DNA from: Paratinospora sagittata
Taxonomy: Eukaryota; Streptophyta; Magnoliopsida; Ranunculales; Menispermaceae
NCBI GenBank assembly: GCA_035771175.1
Contig: CM069608.1
Span: forward strand, 14,412,019-14,476,018
Direction of reading: 5' to 3'
Length of the DNA: 64,000 bases
The translations under genes were made by a program, and so were the position numbers. A model generated the notes under the pieces. The model did not search any database. It was given only the letters and a program-made list of their open reading frames with translations, and was not told where the DNA came from. Positions 1-11,050 of the stretch are shown piece after piece; positions within the stretch are counted from its first letter, which is position 1, and each line of letters opens with the position of its first letter.

Positions 1-1469
1 AATCCAATCCGATCAAAGAAAGCACTACGATGCACCAACACACTCTTAAGCACCACAACCTCCAATTGGCCTCTTTGGGTTACTTAGATCATTCACAAAA
101 CCCTGCAAATGACAGGTTCACAAAATACTGAAAATCAGCCTTAAAGTGTGTCAAACAACCATGTTTAAACCCAACTACATAGCCAATTAAGATTCTAAAA
201 TAGTCAAACCCATGAGCCAATTCCATATTGCTCAATCTAACTATTTAATACTGCATTAACCCACATTTAACCCAATTGAATGCAATAGGTTGATCTAACC
301 ACTATACTACAAGGCATTCAATCATAAATAAGGTTAATTAGACTAGCTTCATGTCAATTTGATCAATTGACATCAATTAGGTCAAAATCCCCAAATTCAT
401 TACAATTTGCCAAATTACATGGCCTAGGCCAAAATTGCACTACACCTAGGGTTTCTAGGCATCAAGATCAGTAAATTGGACCACTACACATCCACATTTA
501 CCCATCTAATCAACATACATCACATGCAAATCCAATGGCAAACTCCAAGTCCAAAATTTTAGGTTTAGGTCAATACACATAACCACTCCATATTCTTGCT
601 AGAAATTGGGGGCTTTACCATCAATAGGTTCCCAATGGCCTCTAATCATACATATATGACATGCAAAGCCTAACTCCTAAGTGTGTTCTTCCACCACCCT
701 CCACAAATTTTGGGATTCATGTGTAGAATCACATCATTAGGGGTTGTTTTAGGTTAGGAAAGGTCATTAACATCATAAACAAGCATAAAATAGCCTAAAC
801 ATGCAAACCCTAGGTCAAGAACCCACCAATTTCGGGATTCATAGCAAACCCTAGGTCAAAAGAAAGATTGCAAACACACATGAAAGAGATAGAAGGAAGA
901 AAATGTGAAAGAAATGGCAACCTTGGAAGATTGTTGGGAAAAAATGCACCAAAACCCTAATCTTCTCTCCCTTTTCTCCTCTCCCCTTCTTTTCCTCTTC
1001 TCCAAGCTCTTTTCCCTCTTTATTCAATGTTCTAATGTGCAAATGAAAGGCAAAGAGGGTATATAGCAAGCCAAGACACAAGTGGGGCCTACACAAAAAG
1101 GTCTCACTTTTTGCATTTTACTAGGTGAAACGTGTTCCAGGTCCATGAAACACGTTTCAACGATTTTTTTGGCTTGGAAGCCTTTAGGCCAGTGTGAAAC
1201 GCGTTCCAACACCACTGAAATGCGTTTCAGTTTTCCAGATTTTCAGAGTTTTCATCTTTTAGCTACACGGTCAATACACATCGGAATTTCGTGTATAATA
1301 AGTTGATTTCTATGTAAATATGCGTTCCAGACTCATTTCTAATAACCCTCTGCCCAATCGGGCACAAGACATGAACTTACGAATTTGAAACACGTACAAA
1401 TACACACACATACTCGTGTCCAGGTACTCTACGGTCAAGATGCCAATATCTCAAGGTATTGGCGTTACA
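1..1469 (-). mobile_element. LTR of family E, truncated by the window edge
   Basis: Read on the minus strand, an LTR begins at 1469 with TGTAACGCC and runs off the window. A 7-bp inverted repeat (GCCAATA/TATTGGC, 1442-1463) lies just inside the terminus. A TATA box is at 1059-1066 (minus). Immediately upstream of it are four copies of a GC palindrome of type GAAACGCGTTCC (1125-1140, 1147-1160, 1194-1209, 1216-1230). It cuts a family A LTR, whose sequence resumes right after 1469. Long ORFs here are low-complexity shadows. Family assignment (Gypsy-like by the TGTAAC start) is tentative. Confidence 0.6.
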
Positions 1470-2041
1470 TGGGAAAAATAATAGGAGCACGTTCCTTAAA
1501 CTCTGATTAGAAAAAATTGAGTTTTGAGAAAATGCACTGGAGCGCGTTCCTTCACATTGAAGTGATAGAAGCCCAATTTTTTGATCAAAAAGAGTTTAAG
1601 ATATTGCCAGACATATAAGCCAACTTTTAAAACATTTTTGACAAGATTCAAACACAATTGACAAAGATAAACACGTGTAAAACGATCGATTAGAACAGAT
1701 GATCAAAACATTTGTTACATTACACGTAAACCGATAAAAATCATGCAAAGTTGGTAAAACGAATGCATGATAATCAATGATAAATATATGAATGATAAAC
1801 AATTTTAACTATGTGATTGCATAATAATCATGATATTGTCTATGCATGCATGATCAATAAAATAATAGCGTATATGTATGAATATGATAACCTATATGCA
1901 TGATTTTCAAAAAGATGCAAGACATCATGGTTGGAACGTGTAATGGTTACTCTACAACACTAAGATTCTAAACAAGAATTACAAACATAAAGCTCATGAA
2001 TCTTTGTGCAATGTTGTTCCATCTGCATGCTTTGATAGTAT
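1470..2041 (-). mobile_element. Fragment of the 3' LTR of Copia element A1
   Basis: This stretch aligns throughout with 12680-13256 of the A1 5' LTR. Shared landmarks are the 'gagcgcgttcctt' motif, the runs around 'gataaacacgtgtaaaac' and 'ctctacaacactaagattc', and the end at 'atgctttgat'. The first 130 or so LTR bases (TGTTGATGTAACG...) are missing at the right edge, so a deletion joined the LTR to internal sequence. The other end is cut by LTR E, and the rest should lie left of the window. Confidence 0.7.
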
Positions 2042-2475
2042 AACATGATTTCTCGAGTGAATGAATGACTGAAATGAGTGATAATATAGTGCTACATTTA
2101 AGATTATACTACTTTAAAAAAATTGAGCATTACAATAACATGTGAACAATGATCAATCAGATACCAATATAAGTATACTCAGAAAAATGTGAACACTAGT
2201 GACAAAATATACATGTATATCAATGTAATCAAGTCAAACATATACATGTGATCAACAAAGATGTGTACATAAAAAATAAAACAAAAATAAGATAAGTACA
2301 AAGAGTACAAAAGTGTAAAACAAAAAGAACATCTCCAAAAACATATATATCCAAACGCCAAACACTGCCCCTGAGTGTATAAACTCTCCCCCTGAGTATG
2401 TGCATAGAAATGATCTAGTCAATCAGACCAACCATACACTAATATTTCTCCCCCTTTTGAAATATCAAAAAGAGG
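2042..2475 (-). other. A1 internal 3' end with three polypurine tracts
   Basis: There is no coding sequence here. On the minus strand three G-rich purine tracts follow the env-like ORF: 2446-2475 (TTTCAAAAGGGGGAGAA type), 2384-2394 (CTCAGGGGGAGAG) and 2364-2374. Tracts of this kind prime plus-strand synthesis in LTR retrotransposons. The same succession recurs in elements B2 and C. The remaining 2042-2360 is plain AT-rich sequence. Confidence 0.55.
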
Positions 2476-2481
2476 GTGTGC

Positions 2482-4012
2482 CTAAGACAAATGGGACGAT
2501 CGAGGATCAAGAGATCCAAGCCTAGCAAATATGTCGTCAGTTGGTGAAGTCGGGGTTGCGTTCTCCGTGGGGGTGGTACCGGCATTTGCATCAGGTGAGA
2601 TCATGGGTGCAACAAATGTGGTAGTAGTGGTGGAGCAGGAGTGGATAACCAAATCATGATCTGGAGATGGTGGAGAAACACGCGGAAGTGAGAGCATCGG
2701 ATCTAGAAAAAAGTCTGCCATAGCAAGAGAAGGATGCAGCCTGGGAGAAGAAATCCTAGGAGTTGCAGCCGATAAAGGGATTGGTGCTAGGGAAGTGAAT
2801 ACTTAAGGAGAGTTGGATGAGGGATCTGCAGCTGAAGTTGAATGGACAGGCGAAGCTGGCTGCTGAAAAGTCATTGAAGTTGTAGGCCGCGCTCTATCGC
2901 CGAAGATATCCTCCTGACTGAAGATAAACTCATGAGGCTCCTCAACCGGTAATCAATCAAGTATAATTTGGAGAAGAACTCCATGAGCTTGTACGTTTGA
3001 GACCAGATCCTCGTACTTCTTCTCCATGGTGGAGAAAAAAAGTGATCAAAGTCTGCTATTGGTCTCACAGCTCCATCAGCACCTGGAAAACTGGATCAGA
3101 TATGAAAGGGCCTAGTGTGGCAGCTGGTGCCGCGGTGCCTGATGATGAAGCACCAGGATCTAAGAATCTCCCTCGACCACGACCATGTCCAGAAGGTACC
3201 TCAACCTGTGCCTGGGCTGGTGCTGTTCCTCATCCACGTGGATGAGACACTGGTTGTGCACTCTCGGCTTCCTCTGTATCAGGCTCTGGTTGCTCCGTCT
3301 GAGGGTTGAATGGTATGAATCTAGTGCCCTTGCCCTGATGTCGCCTACTGATATGCACCCAATCCAGGATGCGTCTCACCCACTGATATCCGAGCGATCG
3401 GATAATATTCTCTTCAATAAAATTTTTCTTATTTGGCTTCGTCGAAACCCTTAAGCCGGTCAAGTCAACTCCTGTGCGCTTAATGAGCAAAATCACTAAA
3501 GTTCCATAGGGCAGTGCCCTAGTGTAGTGTTGCATCTCGGTGATATGTGTAATGATAACATGGGACAAGCGAATCCTGGTGCGACTGTGCATGCACAAAA
3601 GAAGAAAAACATCTAGAGGATTTACCTTTGCGCGCGAGCTCAACGGAGGAATGATGACCCTCGAGATAATATTATGAAAAATCTTAAGTCGCAACCCGAA
3701 AATGGTGTTGGACATTGTCAACACCCCATGTCCTGGCTCCACTCCAGACATGGTCCTCAGCACTGTGATCCGATCATAGTTAGGAAAAACGATCTTGTCG
3801 TCCTCTCCAAAGTAAGAAAATGTGGGATCATCAGAAGAAAAACCAAATATTTCATCTAGCCAGAATCTTGGTGCGATAATGAAGGGGATCATCGCCAGGA
3901 ACATGAGTAAGTCCAGCGTAGATAACTTGGACTAACTCAGTGAAAATGGTGTCACCGTGAGAAAGAAACCGCTCCCATCTCATCTCGGTGAAGTGGGTGA
4001 AAAGAGGCATAT
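2482..4012 (-). pseudogene. Envelope-like / plant transposon protein ORF of A1, C-terminal part
   Basis: On the minus strand the reading starts at the break made by solo LTR A2 (4012) and runs to about 2482 across several frames. The best segment (3904-3230) contains a helical block around RIRLSHVIITHITEMQHYT followed by ALPYGTLVILLI. This resembles the ORF that SIRE/Maximus-type Copia elements carry near their 3' end (Pfam PF20167-like 'putative plant transposon protein', sometimes called envelope-like). It ends in a short coiled segment (KKYEDLVSNVQAH, near 3020) and a Pro/Ser/Thr-rich tail. At least one in-frame stop and frame changes make it a pseudogene. The N-terminal part lies at 7911-8253. 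The frame is consistent across the A2 insertion once the CATAT duplication is discounted. Function is unknown. The family name is my inference from sequence pattern, not a database result. Confidence 0.55.
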
Positions 4013-7000
4013 CGTTGATGTAACTACTCTCACCCAGTTTTGTTTTGATGATTGCAAGCAACATACCTGTGTTATTTAATCTCTTTGACGTAGTTGTTTC
4101 AGTGCTAACTAGATATATCTAATGTCCAAACATGTGGAAGTAACAACACTTCACAAAGATTCAAGAGCTTCATGGTTGTATTACTTTACTAGAATCTTAA
4201 TGTTGTAGAGTAACTTTTACTTGTTCGAACCACACATGATTTGCATATTTTTAAAATCATTCATATAGTTTATTATTATCATGCATGCACATATTTTAGT
4301 TTAACAGTTATGCTATCACTTAGTCATAATTGTTTATCATACACATAATGACCAATGTTTAACATGCATTCATCTTGTCAAATTTGCATGGTTTTACTGT
4401 TTCACGTGTTTCAAACTTATTGCTTTTATCATTGGTTTAATCAATTGAATTACTCATGTTTTAACTGTGTTAATTATACTTTAATTGTGTCAAAAATGTT
4501 TTAAAATATTTTTAAAATGTTAGTCTATGTTTTTGACAATGTCCTAAACCTATAATGATAAAAATAAATTGAGTTTCTTTCACTTGTCAATGAAGGAGCG
4601 TGCTCCTGTGGCATTTCTCGAGACTCAATTTTTTTTTGCTCAGGGAAAAGGAACGCGCTCCTATTGCCAAAGGCAAAATAGGAAAAATTTAAGAGTTAGT
4701 GGTTCTTGTTGAAGGAACCCGTTCCTATGCCCAACAGACATATTAAAGATCGCGCTTCTTAATTGGAGGGAAATCTAGAATTTTTCAGATTTCAAACCAG
4801 AAACGCGGTCCTATCTTAAGGAACGAGTTCTTGTGTCTCGGTGTGGTGTTTATTTATAAATAACACACTTGCTCATTTGAAGAGTAACTTTTGCAAAATC
4901 AAGAGAACATGTGCGATTTTTTCTACATTACTTATACTCATCCAAAACAAGTTCCAATGTGTTTTTAAACATCATTTACAACAAAAGTTCACCACATTTT
5001 TGTTTTTGATTCAACCTTTTGAAGAGTTCTCCTAATCATTTCAAAAATCTTTTGAGAAACTAGAAAGGAGTTCTAGAGTGTTTGATCAAGGTTTTCTAAG
5101 TGTCTTTCATCACACAGTTGTTGATCTTGATCAACCTTGGAGAAGAAATCTCTCAACCACATACGCTTTGGATAATCGACGAACTTCATCTTACCTAAGT
5201 TGGGTAACTTTTCTTTTTCGATTCTAGTGTTTGTGTATTGAGTAGAAACGGTTTTTACTGTTTGTTTTAATATATTATCAAAACCGTTTTCTCTATTGTG
5301 TGAAACCATACTTGTGCTTTTATCTTATATTATCTTGATAATGGTTTCTTGTGGTTTGATTAACGTTGATTCTTGTATTTAATATTGATAAGGTAAATTT
5401 TAAATTTGCAAGTGTACGAATTATAAAGTTATAATACCCATGGTGAGTAGGTTATCGTATCCACAAAGAAGGTAATTTTACTAATCTTAATTCCCAATTC
5501 TACAATGATTAGTGATTTTATCTAGGTGATAAAAGTGGAGTGAATTAAATGATAAAATGCAAATTAAACAAAGGCAAATAAAAACAAACAAGATAACTGG
5601 CAATTAGAGAGAAATCAATGGATTTATAGTTCTAGAGTTTAAATCTCGCTATGTTGTCTCTCATGATTTTTAATAATTGTGTTAATGAATTAATTTCTGG
5701 AATTTATAAATCCTGAATCCTTTTTCATTCAAACCCCTCTCTCGAGTGATAGCTTAAATATCTACTCTCAATCTATCAATTCCCTCTCTCAAGTGATAAA
5801 CCTTTAGATCAAGAATGCCTTAGGTTCTATGATTCATTTTAATGGATTTCAAAAGGTTTTGTAGGTCTCTCGACTCATTAGTCTACCCTAGGTTACAAAT
5901 CCCTTTCTCCAATTCGATATCTCCTCTCTCGAGTGAAGAAACCAAATCTAAGTTCATTCAAAGAGTGATCAGCAATTTGAAAGCATTAAGCATGGAGAAT
6001 CATAAATAAACCCAAAAGATTGTTCAAAAACACACAAACAATGACTCAATCACAAGATTCAACAAAGCTAAATCAAATCTCTAGATTATCTATTTAGTTC
6101 ATAATCAAATCCATAGATACAAGAGAAAGAGTTAAAGAAGAAAACATGAAAACAAACTAAGATTAGAAGATAAATGAAGAAACCCTCTTTGTCAATGGTG
6201 GACTCTCCTTCTTCTTTTTCTTGTCTCGAACCTGCAACTCTTCTTCTTCTTTAATCTTTCCTTTGTGTCTCCTTCAAAACCCTAACTTAATCTATTCTAT
6301 TCTCTTCTATTCTACGGCTACTGTTCTTCTTATTCAATAAGATAAGATGGATTCCCCTAATAAAACCCTAAACAGCCAATTTATAAATCAAAATGCAAAA
6401 GACCAAAACAACCCCTAATCTCTATCTCGACTCAAAATTCTCTTGGGGCGCCGTGGCGCTTGGTTTGGTATCGTAGCGCAGCGACGCTTCTTTCCTATTC
6501 CCTCCTCTCACATAACATAGCACCGCGGCGCTACTTCATGCCCCTCTTTCTTTCGTGCACAATTTTCTCTCGGCTCGCCGCGACGCCTATCGCGACACTT
6601 CGATAGAAATCAGATTTTGCTCTTTTGGGCGCCACGATGGACGCCGCGGCGCCCATACATCATTTCTTCTGGTCTTTAGTTTCTGGTACTTAGCCATTAT
6701 GGCTCTTCTGTGGCTCTTCTTTTGCAACAGGGTCTCGTCACCGTTTGATCCACATTCAAAGCTCTTTATTTACCTACAAAACAAAACACAAAATACAAGT
6801 AAATGATTTAAATTATGTGCAAGTATGTATTAACATGTAAAGTGTGACAAAATTAATATGCAAACTATGCAATTGACTTTAGGAAAAATACCTAAAAATC
6901 ATGATTATTTTCCTAAACTAGCCTAATGTATTTTATTCATGAAACCTACTGAAACTACCTTATAAAACTCCTAAAAATATCTAACTAAACCTCAAACACT

Positions 7001-7910
7001 AAATGAACTAATTAATACAAATATGTCTAAAAACTGACTAAATGCACCTAAAAACCTATGAAATTAACATGTAAAATACTAATCTAAAACTCAACTTATC
7101 AAATATATATATTATTTGAATCGATCATTTTGATCATAACTTGTGCATATTAAATCACATGCTTGAATATTGATAAGTTTGAATCAATAAGTTTTGATCA
7201 ATAACTTGTATATTGATTCTGGTGCTTCACCTATCATACTTAGAATCATTATTTGGAAATACATGTATGCATACAATTCTTGAACTTGTATAAAAATATT
7301 TAAATCGGTTGCATGTATTTTTGAGAAACTATCTCTACATTGCACTTCATTTAGAATCATATTGGTTGGAATAGTGATTGTGGACTCATTCAAGATTGTA
7401 AGCTTAAATTATTGAGAGTGTTGTTATTCACTTCTCTATATCTTTGTAATCTTGATATATTGTTGACTTGGTTAAGTAAACCAGGACTATACCTTATTTG
7501 TATGGCATGTAACTACGCCCGTAAGTTGGTTGTAAGTTGTAGTTTACTAGCCAAGCCCTGGTGTATGCTAGATTATGGCTTTCTAACCAAGCCCTTCTGT
7601 AGGTTAGTATTGTAGTGGCTTTCTAACCAGGCCCTGGTGTTGGTTAGTGTAAACAGCTTCTAATCCGCCCATAAGTGATTAGACAATAGTGGATTGAGAA
7701 ATCCTGATCGGTGTGATTGGGTAGTGGTCGTAGGTTTAAGGAGAACCGAACTACTCTAAATTCTTTGTGTTCATTTATTTTCCTGCACTTGTTATTTGGA
7801 TTGTTACTAACTACGCACATTACTTGTTTAATTACAATATTAGAAAGGTAACTCAAAAATCTACCAAGTCCAATTCACCCCCTTTCTTAGACTATAATAT
7901 TGGGCCAACA
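4013..7910 (+). mobile_element. Solo LTR A2 (family A), with LTR F inside
   Basis: The LTR starts at 4013 (CGTTGATGTAAC, first base mutated from T) and ends at 7910 with GGGCCAACA. Direct repeats CATAT flank it at 4008-4012 and 7911-7915, and no internal region follows, so it is a solo LTR. Without the F insertion it is about 2.18 kb. The U3 region has GC palindromes at 4590-4840 (for example GGAACGCGCTCC), then a TATA box in a palindromic context (TATTTATAAATA, 4851-4862). Near its 3' end is an array of CTAACCAAGCCC-type units (about 7495-7660). It splits the env-like ORF of A1. Confidence 0.85.
5386..7101 (-). mobile_element. Solo LTR F inserted in A2
   Basis: The ends are TGATAAGGTAAATTT at 5386 and ACTCAACTTATCA at 7101 (TG...CA, with near-palindromic TGATAAG termini). 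They are flanked by AATAT on both sides (5381-5385, 7102-7106). Read on the minus strand, GC-rich palindromes built on GGCGCCGCGGCGCC lie at about 6670-6440, upstream of a TATA-like TTTATAAATTGG near 6385. No primer site or gag is present. Orientation is inferred from array-then-TATA order. Confidence 0.7.
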
Positions 7911-8253
7911 CATATGTATCCTCGTAAAGTCATTAAAATCAACTCTGACGAGCAGAGCAAGACGTCGAGTGTCATAAGGCCTGACGACAACCTCAAGAAG
8001 TAGAGGTTGAGAGGTGGGTGAAGCCGCAAGAGTGGAAAGGGTTGCATCATTATCCGATGATGAAGGTGACGATGGAGAGGGCTCACGAGGTGGTCATGAG
8101 GCACGAGGTCGCCTCGTGGAAAGTGGAGTGGGTGTGGGTCACTCCCCAACCTCTACACGTCTTCGTGTAGGCCTGGGTGTGGGTGTGGGTGTGGGTGTGG
8201 AGGACTCATCGATCTCCAATCGACGTTTAGAAGTGGTTGTTTTCTTTGGAGGC
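7911..8253 (-). pseudogene. Envelope-like ORF of A1, N-terminal part
   Basis: The minus-strand ATG at 8253 opens with a basic stretch (MPPKKTTTSKRRLE), then a Thr-Pro repeat encoded by the (gggtgt)n tract at 8175-8200. A TGA stop follows about 40 codons in, and a neighbouring frame carries on to 7911, where solo LTR A2 enters. The reading continues at 4012. The basic N-terminus recalls a nuclear-localisation-like start and the Pro/Thr run is probably disordered. It belongs to the same degenerate ORF as 2482-4012. Confidence in the start is moderate: it is the first ATG ahead of the conserved region, and no longer frame exists upstream. Confidence 0.45.
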
Positions 8254-9857
8254 ATTTTGTCAAACACTATGTGTGAAAACAACAATACCACAAGGTTTTG
8301 GGTGAAAAAATGGTGAAAACGGGGATGACATGGATCGAAACGAAGGTGGGAGGTCGAGGCTGGTGTGAGAACGAGAAAAACAAGCTATAAAAATTGTATT
8401 TCCGTGAGAAATCAAAGGAGAAAAGAGAAAAAGAAAATTGATGAAAAGTTGTGAAAAATTGGTGGTTTAGATGATGAATGGGTTGATTTGATGTGTTTTT
8501 GGCTATAAAAATGATGGATTTGATGAACATGATGATGGGAAACAAGTTTGGAACGATCAAAACACTAAAAATTGGGGTTTGAGAAATCGGGTGGGAGAGG
8601 AGTGAAAAAGACGGAGAAAAATGAGAGAAATGAACTCTCGATTACCCAAGACTGTTCTGATAACGGTCTAAGGAATGCGTTACTCTTAAGAGGAGCGCGT
8701 GCATGTGTTTTTTGCAGGACACCTCTTGATGTTCTTGTAGAGAAGCTCGTTCCTCTCTGGAGGAGCACATACCTTTAGAACATAGAACACTTAAAAATTT
8801 TGATTTTCGATTTTCTTGATTTTCACTTTGATTAAACTGATAATTTATGATAATTCAAGAAAATTTTGGTCATTGCTGAGTGAATAATACACACATCAAA
8901 TGATAAAAAAAATTATGATAAAAATCATTCACACCAAATTAAACACACATTTACATCAACAATAATTCATACAAGATTAACATTAATGAATCATGCATCA
9001 TTATCAGAAACAATACATGCAAGATGATTAAGTAATACATGTACAATTATCATAAATGATATATTAAAGTGAACAAAAAATATTTATCATTCACACATCC
9101 ACATGAATACGGTGGAAGTAATAAGATATAGAATGTTCAACATACATACTTCCAATCAAATTGAGCAATAATCATAACATCAATTTAGTATCAATGCTCA
9201 ATAACATTATTCAATATCAAATGGATTAATACGTATAAAAATTTTAAGCACATGATCCATTTAATATAAGTCAACATTCTCCATGCGAACATATGATTAT
9301 TGATTTTAGCTAGTTCACAAGATAAACATGTACATGTTACATAGCTTAATCAATGAACAAGATGTAAATCATTCAAAGTATGTTCAAACTGATTAACTTT
9401 AAGACATAGGCAATAAGATAAGACAATCATTTTAATCAAGCCTAAGATATTTTCAAAGTCATAGAGATGATACGCTTAAGCATAAAGTGACATGAAAAAT
9501 CATCCAACTCAATCATTACTCAAGCAAATATATAATACTCATAAATAATGTGATATGTGCAATAAGAGTGATATGATAAGTATCATACTTGAATGGACAT
9601 TTAATGCTTCAACAAAGACACGTCTTAACACAAAATTACTTTATGCTTAAGAGGATATGTTCAAGCCATTTGTGGAATAACACAATAAGATTATTTGAAA
9701 TTTAAATAGAAGTGTTACCCACAAGCAAAGATCGATCATGAATCACTTCAAGGAACCTTGAAACTTGCATTTTGACTATCGACTGTGTTGCTCGAGTCCT
9801 TGTTGCATCCAAGGAGTTTCCTAATCCACATCTTCCATCTAGGAATCTTGGAAACCT
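8254..9857 (-). other. Non-coding spacer of A1 where pol would be expected
   Basis: These 1.6 kb separate the gag relic from the env-like ORF. I find no protease, integrase, reverse transcriptase or RNase H motif in any frame, only AT-rich sequence. A short GC-rich stretch at 8665-8770 (GGAGCGCGT, GAGCTCGTTCC) looks like the LTR-type palindromes. Either pol was deleted or the element was non-autonomous from the start. Confidence 0.55.
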
Positions 9858-10993
9858 TCAAATGCATATTTGTATTTTCGGATCTTCATCTTCATCAGTT
9901 GAGGTATAAATGATTGAACCACTAGATGTGGCGCTTGAAAGTTGGTCTTCCTCAACTTGTTCTTCTTCATAGCTCATATTCTCTAGTGATGATATTTCAT
10001 TTTCGTTCACTTCATCTTGGTTATCATCACTTGGAAGATTGGAAAGTATTTCTCTTCTTTCAGATGAATCATCACTCTTTTCAAAAGAGGTTTTCAGTTC
10101 GCTTGACACATAGAGTATTCTTCAAAACTGCTATTAAATGGATCACCGAACATTTCAATAAAATTAACTTTGTATTTCCATTTGTCCGGAAAACCTTCTA
10201 AGAAATACTTAACCAACATTTGATGAGGATAGGTTATTCCATAACTTTGCAAATCACTTGTTAGTTATATGAACCTATCAAGTCCCTCATCAACTGTTTC
10301 CTCATGTAAGAACTTGAAATTTTCAAGAGATCTTTCTAGCATCACAGTTCTTACTGATGTTTCATCTTTGGCTTCTATAGATATCAATAAGTTCCAGAAC
10401 TCTTCTAAGGTAAAATCCCATGGATTAAATGTTTCTACAATGCTTGTAAGATTTTTAGCCCATACTTTCAGAAGCTTGTCAGCAAAGCAGACGACGTTAT
10501 TCCCACTTGGTATGTCTTGACCCAAACTTTTTAAATTCTCAAGAATTTTTCTGAACCTAGAACACGCCTCTTCAATTGGTTCATCATCAGGAAATATAAA
10601 ATCTTCAAATCTTTTTGTTGCATCCCTGAGCCTTGATTCTTTATTATCTAGTGGCTCACAGTGAACCAAATTAAGCATTTCCCAAACATCTTTTGTAATC
10701 TCGCATTCACTAACTTGTTCTAAATCATTGTTCAGGAGACTGCAAAACAAAGCATACACCGTTTTGGAATTTAGACGATACTCTTCTTTTTCCTGCGTTG
10801 TCCATAGCTCGATTGGCTTGTCGGGAAGAGTATAACCATTTTCCACCATTTCCCAAAGATCAACGTCTTGTGATCTCATAAATGCTTTCATGAGAATCTT
10901 CCACTCATGAAACTTTCCTTTTCTAAACAAAGGTAGTTTATCAGTGTATGTACTGTTGTCCATATTATCGCTAGTTGAGCACTGTCCTAACAT
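9858..10993 (-). pseudogene. Copia-type gag relic of A1, with a duplicated segment
   Basis: The minus ATG at 10993 (or at 10963) starts a capsid protein of the UBN2 type found in Copia elements. Landmarks are FRKGKFHEWKILMKAFMRSQ, then DLWEMVENGYTLPD, then NSKTVYALFCSL. Capsid assembles the virus-like particle in the cytoplasm. A helical unit ending RLRDATKRFEDFIF...EACSRFRKILENLKSLG is followed about 90 residues later by a second similar unit, SLENFKFLHEETVDEGLDRF...LQSYG, suggesting an internal tandem duplication. A stop at 10265 and frame changes follow. An acidic, Ser-rich tail (10109-9858) stands where a zinc knuckle is usual, and no CCHC knuckle is visible. The primer site lies 44 bases upstream of the first ATG, as expected for gag. 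Confidence 0.7.
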
Positions 10994-11036
10994 CTTACTC
11001 AAAGAAATTGTTAGATAACTTTGAGTGCAAAAACCC

Positions 11037-11048
11037 GCTCTGATACCG
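11037..11048 (-). other. Primer binding site of A1
   Basis: The minus strand reads CGGTATCAGAGC directly inside the 5' LTR end. This is one base off the usual initiator-tRNA-Met complement TGGTATCAGAGC. It fixes the orientation of A1 and the LTR boundary at 11051. Confidence 0.85.
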
Positions 11049-11050
11049 CT

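Noticed and set aside
851..1096. 81-codon minus-strand ORF near the window start
   Set aside because: A purine-rich Lys/Glu/Gly reading just downstream of the LTR E TATA box, typical of an LTR leader. No homology pattern.
8175..8200. (GGGTGT)n as a telomere-like or regulatory repeat
   Set aside because: The unit is not the plant telomere repeat, and it is explained by a Thr-Pro repeat in the env-like ORF on the minus strand.
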